A stretch of DNA of 16,374 bases from Faucicola osloensis_B. GTDB lineage: Bacteria > Pseudomonadota > Gammaproteobacteria > Pseudomonadales > Moraxellaceae. The translations under genes and the position numbers were made by a program. A model generated the notes under the pieces. The model did not search any database, had not been told where the DNA came from, and worked only from the letters and a program-made list of their open reading frames with translations. This document shows, piece by piece, positions 1 through 6,639 of this stretch. The stretch lies in contig CAXORL010000016.1 in the NCBI GenBank assembly GCA_964211495.1, positions 1 through 16,374 on the forward strand. The letters run 5' to 3'. The stretch's first letter is position 1; every line of letters begins with the position of its first letter.

Positions 1-140
1 AAACTAGCCACCTTTTGTTATTATTTCTGATTTTAGCATAGCTAGCAAAAGACAGTAAAGCTAATATTTGCCCAAACTACCCTCTTCTGTTAGTATGGTG
101 AGATTGATTTTCTGAGAAACATGTTTTATTGGAGTAATGT

Positions 141-536
141 ATGAGTAAGTATCTCAATAAATCTGCCGAACAGTTACAAAAAGAGTTGGCTGAGATTCAA
201 CAAGCATTGGAGCAAAAAGAGAAAGTAGAAATAGCGGCTATCGGTGCTATATTTAGTCGCTTTTTAAAAAATATTGATGATGCAAAATCTGCTAAATATC
301 ACCTAAATATTATTGAAAAACATGCAGAAAAATCAGAGAAGAAGGCTTTAAAAATTTTAATAAACAAGTTAAAAACAATTAGAGATTTTGAGAGTTTAGA
401 AAATAATTTACAACGAACTACGAATAACTCGATGCAAGATAATTCAAAAATACATCAAAATTTAGCGACTAATTCTATAAATAATCATTCAGATGGTTCG
501 TCTATAAATCCAGAAACTAAAAATTTTAATTCATAA
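141..536 (+). CDS. Small coiled-coil hypothetical protein
   Basis: I do not recognise this 131-residue protein. Residues 1-90 are highly charged and helical, with a Lys/Glu/Gln-rich stretch at about 8-30 (AEQLQKELAEIQQALEQKEK) that looks like a coiled coil. The last 40 residues are an Asn/Ser-rich, probably disordered tail. There is no signal peptide, membrane segment or catalytic motif. The start is well supported: GGAG at 131-134 lies six bases before the ATG. The N-terminus resembles the oligomerisation helices of H-NS-like or small mobilisation accessory proteins, but the H-NS C-terminal DNA-binding motif is missing and no relaxase gene is nearby, so neither label is safe. It stands alone, is very AT-rich, and ends in a weak terminator-like hairpin. 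Confidence 0.7.
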   Translation: MSKYLNKSAEQLQKELAEIQQALEQKEKVEIAAIGAIFSRFLKNIDDAKSAKYHLNIIEKHAEKSEKKALKILINKLKTIRDFESLENNLQRTTNNSMQDNSKIHQNLATNSINNHSDGSSINPETKNFNS

Positions 537-558
537 TTTTCGACAGAAAATTTTTATT
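535..558 (+). terminator. Weak intrinsic terminator after the first gene
   Basis: AATTTTC (535-541) pairs with GAAAATT (546-552) around a GACA loop and is followed by a T-rich run. It overlaps the TAA stop of the preceding gene. The stem is AT-rich, so termination may be inefficient. Confidence 0.4.
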
Positions 559-887
559 TATCTAATAAACATTTCAAAAAATTCAAATAAAAATAATATT
601 TTTTAATCTCAAAAAGTATGATTTTTTTATGTGAAAAAATAGCTTGTAATTCGTCGTAATAAAGATAATTATTTTTAGTTTTTATAGAAAATTTATCTAT
701 CAATTTGATAGAAAAATTTCCAAAAATCGTAGAAAATATAGTTAAAAAGGTATGCAGTTTTTTCTTTTTTACTCAAAAATTTGAGTAGAGATTTGATATA
801 TTTTAATTACTAATCGATGAGATTGATGGGATGGTTATAGACTACTTACGTTTCTCTTCTGGACTAAGTATTTTCTATTTTTAAGGA
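537..887. other. AT-rich intergenic stretch with dyads
   Basis: No convincing gene is seen here. It holds the long inverted repeat at 689-719 and a second short one at 771-786 (ACTCAAA, AA, TTTGAGT). Neither has a T-tract placed like a terminator, so they look more like protein-binding or structural sites. Confidence 0.5.
689..719. repeat. 31-bp near-perfect inverted repeat
   Basis: The core CTATCAATTTGATAG (697-711) extends outward, so 14 of 15 arm positions pair around a single central base. No poly-T follows on the plus strand. It could be an operator, a centromere-like site or part of a transfer origin. The sequence does not decide which. Confidence 0.5.
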
Positions 888-1115
888 TTATTTTTTAGTT
901 TGCCTGTCTAAATTGGATGCAGTTTTGACAATAGTAGGTTGTGTTATTGTGGGTGATAGTTTTGGTATAGGGTGCGCCAATTTGGTACATGATATTGCAT
1001 TGTTGACAACAGATGCTTGAATCGTATACTCGGGATTTTTTAATAATTGAGCCCAATTGTTTGATAGTGATGTGGTAAGTTTGGCATAGGGTGATAATAT
1101 GATCCAGTAAGTCAA
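888..1115 (-). CDS. Doubtful small ORF, possible gene remnant
   Basis: A 75-codon frame that could begin at a TTG (1115). I see no Shine-Dalgarno sequence. The same frame stays open a few codons upstream (FFINLVTTL), reaching into the hsdR terminator. The composition is protein-like: a hydrophobic start (YWIILSPYAKLTT) and a Pro/Thr-rich end. It could therefore be the 3' end of a lost gene rather than a functional one. I do not recognise a family. It lies downstream of hsdR, on the same strand, beyond a probable terminator. Confidence 0.22.
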   Translation of the reverse strand: MTYWIILSPYAKLTTSLSNNWAQLLKNPEYTIQASVVNNAISCTKLAHPIPKLSPTITQPTIVKTASNLDRQTKK

Positions 1116-1133
1116 AGTTGTTACTAGGTTAAT

Positions 1134-1174
1134 AAAAAAAGATTTGAATCATTAAATTGTTCAAACCTTTTTTT
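1134..1174 (-). terminator. Bidirectional terminator downstream of hsdR
   Basis: The arms 1134-1148 and 1160-1174 match at 14 of 15 positions (core TTTGAA/TTCAAA). Runs of A at one edge and T at the other give a U-tract on either strand. It lies about 25 bases past the hsdR stop, where the hsd transcript would be expected to end. The stem is AT-rich. Confidence 0.6.
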
Positions 1175-1198
1175 CACTATGCAATAACTTTTACAAAT

Positions 1199-4100
1199 TT
1201 ATTTTGATAAGTCTGATAGTGATTTTTTATCAACTACTTGTCTGAGATTACTCAAAAACGCAAGTTGAAAGGCTTCATCTTGGATAAAAAGTTTGTAAAA
1301 ATCAATTTCTTTTTTTCGGTCTTCGACGATGATGTCTTTGACTAGCTTTTCAAATTCTAGCCTTCGATGTTGTTCATCGTTCGTGGTGAGATACTTCTGT
1401 TGAAAGTCAGGATGGTCATAAATACGTTGAGCTAGATTGATAAATTTAATTCGTTGTTCTTCTGGCGTGACATGCCAATTTTTAAACCAACGCTCATTAA
1501 AATCTGCGATAATTTTATCCAAATGATTGGTTTCAGGTTCGGTATGTACGCCAATCGGATTTGGGTTAGTTGGGTCGATAACCGCTTCTTTGTCATCAAG
1601 TTTTATCGTCGAACCTAGAGCTGTTCGCTCAATCGCATACGTATTTAAATCAATCGAATTTAATAAGTCGTCGATATCATCGTCTTCTTGAGTACGGATA
1701 TTTAGCTCAGGAATTAATGCTTTTAATAACCAAAACAATCGCTCCCATTCGATTTTGTTAAACGGCATAATGGATGCAAGACGGCTATAGAGTTTGACAA
1801 ATTGTTTGGCTTGCATTTTAAATTCGATTTTTGCGTCATCGCTAAGTTCTAGCTCATGGTTAAAGCGTTCTGCCAAAATATTGATTTTGCCTTGCAAGGT
1901 TTCCATACTGGCACCGCCAAAATAGGCTTCGGCATAGTCAATGATTTCATGGGGTTCATAAACGCCTACCGCCTCTAGTTCAGTTTTGATATCGCTAAGT
2001 ACATTGACATCGGTCGCTTGGCTTAGGGTGGTGACGGTAAAGTATTTATCAAATGCGGATTTAATATGTTTTAGTTCATTAAAAAAGTCCAACACAAACA
2101 AATCTTCGGTTTTTTTGTCGTACTTATTCGCCGAGCGATTGAGCCTTGACAGGGTTTGCACTGCCAGTACATCTCGCAATTTTTTATCGACATACATGGC
2201 GGTAAGTTTGGGTTGGTCAAAGCCTGTCAGATATTTATTCGCAACGACCAAAATTCGGTAGTCAGCGCTATCAAATTTTTCTTTGGTTTTGCTATCTTCA
2301 AAGCCGTTGATTTGGCTCTCGGTGTAGCCAATGCCGTCCACGATTTTTTCACCACTAAAGGCTATCATGGCTTTAAAGGGATTGCCTTTTTGCTCTAGCA
2401 AGCGGTTAATTGCCTGGTAATAACGGATTGCCATTTCGATATTTTGTGTGACTATCATGGCTTTGGCATGACCTTTTAGGCGTTTTTTGGCAAAAATATT
2501 GCTGATAAAGTGATCAAGCATGATTTCGGCTTTGACATCGATGGTTTGCTGTTGGCGTTCAACATACGCTTTCAGGGCTTTTTGTGCCTTGTTAGAATCA
2601 AATGCTGGGTCATTTTCGACCGATTTTTGAATCTCGTAGTAAGATTTGAAGGTGGTGTAATTGCGTACCACATCCAGAATAAAGCCTTCTTCAATGGCTT
2701 GCTTCATGGAGTACAGGTCAAAGGGAGTAAAGCGACCGTCGGCTTGTTTTTCGCCAAATTTTTCTAGGGTGCTGTCTTTTGGGGTAGCCGTGAAAGCAAA
2801 ATAGCTGCCATTGCCCCGCATTTTGCGTGATTCCATTGCCTTTATAATGCGGTCTTGGTTATCGTCCATATCACCGTCTTTTTCGTTATCGGTATCAATA
2901 CCCAAAGCGGTATTCATGCCATCGTGAGCCATTCCGCTTTGTGAGCTGTGGGCTTCGTCGATGATAATAGCAAAGTTCTTGTCCGCCATTTCGCCAATGT
3001 CGTCTAGGATAAAGGGGAATTTTTGAATAGTGGTGATGATGATTTTTTTGCCGTTTTCTAGGGCGTTGCGTAGGTCTTTTGAGCGTTCGGCATGGGCGAT
3101 AATGCCTTTGACTTCGCTAAACTGCTTGATATTGTCTTTGAGCTGTTTGTCCAAAATTTTGCGGTCAGTCACTACAATCACCGAATCATATAGCGGCTGT
3201 TCTAGCCCTTTCGCCCCTTTTGCTTGTTCGCTGTGCGGATAGGCTTCGATAAGCTGATAGGCAAGCCATGTGATGGAGTTGGATTTGCCCGACCCTGCGG
3301 AATGCTGAATCAGATAGCGTTTGCCAACGCCATTGCCAGCGACGTCTTGCACCAATCGCCTTACCACGCTCATTTGATGGTAGCGGGGGAAATACAGGGT
3401 CATGTCGCCAAGATTGGGCTTTTTGATGTCGGGATTATCACAGCCTAATCGCACAAAATGGCTGATGAGATTGACTAAGCTGTCAGGCTGTAACACTTCG
3501 TTCCAAAGGTATTCGGTGTTAAAGCTGTTGGGATTGGGTGGGTTACCTGCGTTGCCGTGGTTGCCTTTATTGAACGGTAAAAAGAAGGTATTTGCCCCGT
3601 TTAGCCGTGTGGTCATGTAGGCTTCTTGATTGTCTAGGGTAAAGTGGACAATGGCACGGGCAAAGTTAAATAACGGGTCATCGGGGCTTCGATCTTTTTT
3701 GTATTGTTCGATGGCGTTAAAACGGGCGGTTTGGTTTTTGTGGGTGCTTTTGAGTTCTAGGGTGATGATAGCTAGACCGTTTAAAAAAATGACCAAATCC
3801 ACCGAGTTGCCGTTATGCTGGCTATAACGAACTTGTCGGCTAACGGTAAAGATGTTTAGTCGGTAGTTATCACGGGCGATTTGGCTAGAGCTTGCTAGGG
3901 GCTTTGGGTAAAGAAAGGTTAAGGTGGCGTTGTCCACGTCCAAGCCTTTTTTGAGTATATGCAGTATGCCGTATTTTTTGATGGTATTGTTGAGGCGATG
4001 GATGATGGTTTTTTGCCAGTCTGGGTTGTGTTTGGCGATAGTGTCTAGAGCGGTTTGTTGGCTATTATGCAGAAATTGCCAAAAATAGTGGCTGTCGATG

Positions 4101-4213
4101 GCGTGAACTTTGTCGAAGTCGGCGGGGTTGCCTTGTTGGTAGCCGTTAGCGGTTAGGGCGGCGACGATGTGGTCTTCGAGTTCTTTTTCACTAAAGTTGG
4201 TGAGTTTCTGCAT
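1199..4213 (-). CDS. hsdR: Type I restriction enzyme, R subunit (HsdR)
   Basis: This is the motor and nuclease subunit of a type I restriction-modification enzyme. It assembles with HsdM and HsdS, translocates DNA with ATP and cuts far from the unmethylated target. All expected elements are visible in 1004 residues, a normal family length. The PD-(D/E)xK nuclease lies near 139-171 (D139, E153-L-K155, then Q170-Y171). Walker A is SAGSGKS at 305-311, DEAH at 419-422 and TATP at 475-478. A helicase C half ends in the motif QTLSRLNR, and a helical C-terminal domain follows. No frameshift or missing motif is seen, so it is probably active. It starts 10 bases after the hsdS stop, consistent with co-transcription. 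The Shine-Dalgarno sequence is weak (GAG), which may mean translation is coupled to hsdS. Confidence 0.97.
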   Translation of the reverse strand: MQKLTNFSEKELEDHIVAALTANGYQQGNPADFDKVHAIDSHYFWQFLHNSQQTALDTIAKHNPDWQKTIIHRLNNTIKKYGILHILKKGLDVDNATLTFLYPKPLASSSQIARDNYRLNIFTVSRQVRYSQHNGNSVDLVIFLNGLAIITLELKSTHKNQTARFNAIEQYKKDRSPDDPLFNFARAIVHFTLDNQEAYMTTRLNGANTFFLPFNKGNHGNAGNPPNPNSFNTEYLWNEVLQPDSLVNLISHFVRLGCDNPDIKKPNLGDMTLYFPRYHQMSVVRRLVQDVAGNGVGKRYLIQHSAGSGKSNSITWLAYQLIEAYPHSEQAKGAKGLEQPLYDSVIVVTDRKILDKQLKDNIKQFSEVKGIIAHAERSKDLRNALENGKKIIITTIQKFPFILDDIGEMADKNFAIIIDEAHSSQSGMAHDGMNTALGIDTDNEKDGDMDDNQDRIIKAMESRKMRGNGSYFAFTATPKDSTLEKFGEKQADGRFTPFDLYSMKQAIEEGFILDVVRNYTTFKSYYEIQKSVENDPAFDSNKAQKALKAYVERQQQTIDVKAEIMLDHFISNIFAKKRLKGHAKAMIVTQNIEMAIRYYQAINRLLEQKGNPFKAMIAFSGEKIVDGIGYTESQINGFEDSKTKEKFDSADYRILVVANKYLTGFDQPKLTAMYVDKKLRDVLAVQTLSRLNRSANKYDKKTEDLFVLDFFNELKHIKSAFDKYFTVTTLSQATDVNVLSDIKTELEAVGVYEPHEIIDYAEAYFGGASMETLQGKINILAERFNHELELSDDAKIEFKMQAKQFVKLYSRLASIMPFNKIEWERLFWLLKALIPELNIRTQEDDDIDDLLNSIDLNTYAIERTALGSTIKLDDKEAVIDPTNPNPIGVHTEPETNHLDKIIADFNERWFKNWHVTPEEQRIKFINLAQRIYDHPDFQQKYLTTNDEQHRRLEFEKLVKDIIVEDRKKEIDFYKLFIQDEAFQLAFLSNLRQVVDKKSLSDLSK

Positions 4214-4223
4214 GGGTGGCTCG

Positions 4224-5525
4224 TTAGATTTTTATTTTGCCTGTGACAGCTTGGTTGATTAGGATGTTTTTGTATTCTTTTAGACGGTCGATTTGGGTTT
4301 GGTAGCTTTGAATTGTATCGCTAATTTTGCAATTTAAGTTTTTAATATGTTCTACGATTTTAACCTGTTCATTATTTGGCGGAACTGTTAAAAACAGATT
4401 GCCCAAATCTGTGCTATTAATTGCAGGGTAACTCATTCCTTTTGAAAAATCTTTAACTTGATTGGTAAAAGCCAAACTCCAAACAAAAGAAGTTAGAAAT
4501 TTTGGTAAAATTTCATTTTTGGGCGTTAATACTGCAAATCCTGTTGAATAGATATAATCTGCCTTATTTGCGTCAATATAATCAATAGCTTTAAGATAAG
4601 TTCGCACGGTAGAAATTATTGTATCATTCGCTTTTGCAATCCTTCTGGCTCTTGAAGGTGCATTTTGAAATATATACTCTTCTGTAGCTGTTATTCCATT
4701 CTCAAAACTTACACTTCCTATATCAACGTATTGAAAAGTAAAATCCTTTCTAGTATTTTCAGGTAGAGAATTTTTATTGATTTCTGCAATAAATTTTAAT
4801 TTTTTAATTTCCCAATGCTCTGGAATGTCGCCTATCCACTCCACGCCACTATCTTTCATGGGGGCGTTGGGGTTTAAGCCTTTGGTAACGGCATTTTGAA
4901 TCACGATTTGTTTATATTCGTTGAGTTTTTCAATTTGCTGTTGTTTTAGGGCAATCGCTTGGTCAATTTGGGCGGTTTTTTGGTCGAGAAACTCAATAAT
5001 TTTTGTTTGTTCTTCTGTTGAAGGGATTGGAACTGAAAAAAGGTTAAAGTTTTCGGCAGGTAGTCGCCATCTACCGAGCATTGAAACCCCTTGACCATAT
5101 TTGTAAAATATTTTTTGGTTATAGCCAATTTGGAAAATTTTTAGTAGATAATCGTCATTAATTTCTTTGCTTTCATTTTTGAAGACCCTGTAATCTGGGC
5201 TGACAACCCCTTCAAACTTGGAAATATCAACATAACCTGTCAATAAATCCATATGATTCATTGCAAAATCACCAATTTCTACAATTTGATATTTTGAATA
5301 ATCCATTGCCAATTGACCAGCACCACTGGTTATATCCTTTACGACAATGCCACGCTGAGTAATCGAAAGAACATCTATGCCTTCATGCCCAATAATTCTT
5401 TTATGAATTTTGACAATATGCTTTAATTTTCTAGTTGTCCATGTGCTTGGAATTTCCCCTAACCAATCCACACCGCTGTCTTTATAACGCTCATACGTTG
5501 CATAACTCATTGAATTTAATACCAT
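4224..5525 (-). CDS. hsdS: Type I restriction enzyme, specificity subunit (HsdS)
   Basis: This is the DNA-recognition subunit shared by the methylase and nuclease forms of the enzyme. Its 433 residues have the classic two-repeat plan. Target-recognition domain 1 opens with YKDSGVDWLGEIP and ends in a coiled coil (LDQKTAQIDQAIALKQQQI). Domain 2 opens with MKDSGVEWIGDIPEHW and ends in a second coiled coil (YQTQIDRLKEYKNILINQAV). Each domain reads half of a bipartite target that cannot be predicted here. The recognition-domain bodies are clearly more AT-rich than the conserved linkers, the pattern expected when such domains are swapped horizontally. The start has only a weak purine-rich ribosome site, and M6 is an alternative. 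It is separated from abi by 138 bp that hold an opposing promoter and hairpin. Confidence 0.96.
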   Translation of the reverse strand: MVLNSMSYATYERYKDSGVDWLGEIPSTWTTRKLKHIVKIHKRIIGHEGIDVLSITQRGIVVKDITSGAGQLAMDYSKYQIVEIGDFAMNHMDLLTGYVDISKFEGVVSPDYRVFKNESKEINDDYLLKIFQIGYNQKIFYKYGQGVSMLGRWRLPAENFNLFSVPIPSTEEQTKIIEFLDQKTAQIDQAIALKQQQIEKLNEYKQIVIQNAVTKGLNPNAPMKDSGVEWIGDIPEHWEIKKLKFIAEINKNSLPENTRKDFTFQYVDIGSVSFENGITATEEYIFQNAPSRARRIAKANDTIISTVRTYLKAIDYIDANKADYIYSTGFAVLTPKNEILPKFLTSFVWSLAFTNQVKDFSKGMSYPAINSTDLGNLFLTVPPNNEQVKIVEHIKNLNCKISDTIQSYQTQIDRLKEYKNILINQAVTGKIKI

Positions 5526-5543
5526 TAATTTTCTTTTGTTTAA

Positions 5544-5572
5544 TTGACATACCTAACGGGTATCTGTATAAT
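5544..5572 (+). promoter_or_regulatory. Perfect sigma-70 promoter facing the abi gene
   Basis: TTGACA at 5544-5549, exactly 17 bp of spacer, then TATAAT at 5567-5572: full consensus at both hexamers and in spacing. It reads on the plus strand, away from hsdS and into the 3' end of abi. No protein gene follows it in that direction, so the expected product is an untranslated or antisense RNA starting near 5579-5581. Confidence 0.8.
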
Positions 5573-5579
5573 ACATCCT

Positions 5580-5640
5580 AACAACTCCCCAAGTTCTTGC
5601 CCATTATGGGAATAACAAGTCTTGGGGCTATCTATTTCTA
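5580..5640 (+). ncRNA. Candidate small structured RNA beside abi
   Basis: This is inferred, not homology-based. The consensus promoter just upstream would start an RNA near 5580 that immediately folds into a strong imperfect hairpin (5587-5627). In the hairpin, CCCCAAG pairs with CTTGGGG, then CTTG with CAAG, and a small CCC/GGG cap sits at 5600-5610. A pyrimidine-rich tract (CTATCTATTTCT) follows and could end a short RNA of about 60 nt. A longer transcript would run antisense into abi, with a further GCGA/TCGC pairing at 5641-5664. No start codon with a ribosome site is seen. AbiF-family proteins are known to be accompanied by a non-coding RNA antitoxin, which makes this the natural candidate. 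The 3' end and any covariation support are unknown. Confidence 0.5.
5587..5627. repeat. 41-bp imperfect inverted repeat
   Basis: The outer arms CCCCAAG (5587-5593) and CTTGGGG (5621-5627) pair perfectly. Inner arms CTTG (5596-5599) and CAAG (5616-5619) extend the stem, and CCCATTATGGG (5600-5610) forms the cap. Each arm also contains its own CAAG-CTTG mini-dyad. On the minus strand no T-run follows, so it is a poor terminator for abi. Confidence 0.75.
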
Positions 5641-5663
5641 GCGAACCAAAAATTTTAAAATCG

Positions 5664-6584
5664 CTATCGCCATAAGCGCCACGCTTTCAAATCCGCCAAA
5701 CTCATCGACTTTGGCAAGCCAAACTGCTCCAAACTGACTTTATTATTGCTCATCTGCGGAAACTCATCCAACGTATCCAAAAACCGCTGTCCCCAAGTCG
5801 AATTTGGGCAAATAAACGTTAACATCCGTTGCATCAGGCAGAAGTAGAGTAACACCTTGGCAGGGTCAAACCTTTGAAACTCTGGCTCCAACCCCTTTAG
5901 CGACGCTTTAAATACCACATGGCGATTCCACAAACGCCCATGATGTGCCGAGATATTGCGAATCAAATTGAAGGCGTGTAATTGAGTTTCTAACAATTTG
6001 GCACTGGGCAAGCGATAATATTTAGCAATCGCTTCTTTATCCGCCCGTCGCATGATTTTATACAAAATCGACATCGCCCCAAAATCCCACAGCTCACACC
6101 CTGCCCAAACGGGAATATCGTGATAATACTGCTGATGATGTTTGACAAAATCGCTGTGTTTCTCTCGAGCTATCACCGCTTCATAACGAGCCACCCAATC
6201 GGCATGCCTAACCTTATCATCAAAATACTGTTCATCTAAATGGGCTAATGGGTCAAATGAGCCAAGCCTATCGGCAATTCGTACTCGCATAGCCACTTCG
6301 ATTCGCTCCAACGCATCCAATGCCAACTGACGCAGTTTTTTATCGAACATATACAAGGCTTTGATGTCTTGAAAATGGCTGTTTGGCTCAAACGCATTAT
6401 CGACTGTACCGTCTGGCATCACTTGGCGAAACACGTACGCATAACCGCTCAACCGATAGTAGCCAATTGTTCGTAGATAGCCCAATGCTTTTTTATTATC
6501 ATCAACAATTAAGCCACGCTGTTTATAGGTATCTAACTGTTGTTGTACCGTTTTATAAGGCTTAGGCGGTAACTTGGTGGGCAT
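5664..6584 (-). CDS. Abi_2 family (AbiD/AbiF) HEPN abortive-infection protein
   Basis: A probable RNase toxin of the Abi_2 family, which stops phage spread by shutting down the infected cell. Counted from an in-frame GTG at 6599, the family signature IGYYRLSGYAYVFR is at 45-58, and a HEPN catalytic motif R-X4-H (RNISAHH, R214 and H219) lies late in the protein. Length (about 306-311) is normal, and there is no membrane segment. I prefer the ATG at 6584 because AAGGA lies just upstream; the GTG at 6599 has no ribosome site. It sits between hsdM and hsdS on the same strand, 138 bp before hsdS, with a hairpin and a TATAAT box in the 40-bp gap after hsdM. A consensus promoter and structured RNA lie at its 3' side on the other strand. 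The family is known to include AbiF, which has an RNA antitoxin and is related to the ancestor of Cas13. Which subfamily this one belongs to is undecided. Confidence 0.9.
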   Translation of the reverse strand: MPTKLPPKPYKTVQQQLDTYKQRGLIVDDNKKALGYLRTIGYYRLSGYAYVFRQVMPDGTVDNAFEPNSHFQDIKALYMFDKKLRQLALDALERIEVAMRVRIADRLGSFDPLAHLDEQYFDDKVRHADWVARYEAVIAREKHSDFVKHHQQYYHDIPVWAGCELWDFGAMSILYKIMRRADKEAIAKYYRLPSAKLLETQLHAFNLIRNISAHHGRLWNRHVVFKASLKGLEPEFQRFDPAKVLLYFCLMQRMLTFICPNSTWGQRFLDTLDEFPQMSNNKVSLEQFGLPKSMSLADLKAWRLWR

Positions 6585-6612
6585 AAATTTCCTTAGCACA
6601 AATCAAAAATAT

Positions 6613-6630
6613 CTTTGCATTATAGCAAAG
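6613..6630 (-). terminator. Hairpin with TATAAT loop between hsdM and abi
   Basis: CTTTGC and GCAAAG form a 6-bp stem around a loop reading TATAAT on the minus strand. A T-rich stretch (ATATTTTTG) follows, 10 bases after the hsdM stop. It may be a weak terminator or attenuator for hsdM. The same TATAAT could be a -10 box giving abi its own promoter, but no good -35 is present. Confidence 0.4.
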
Positions 6631-6639
6631 TCAGACCCA

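Noticed and set aside
141..536. Naming the first gene H-NS or MobC
   Set aside because: Only the coiled-coil character fits. The H-NS DNA-binding motif and any relaxase neighbour are absent.
1986..3827. Several plus-strand frames of 60-90 codons inside 1986-3827
   Set aside because: They lie opposite the clearly coding hsdR frame and encode nothing recognisable; they are antisense shadows.
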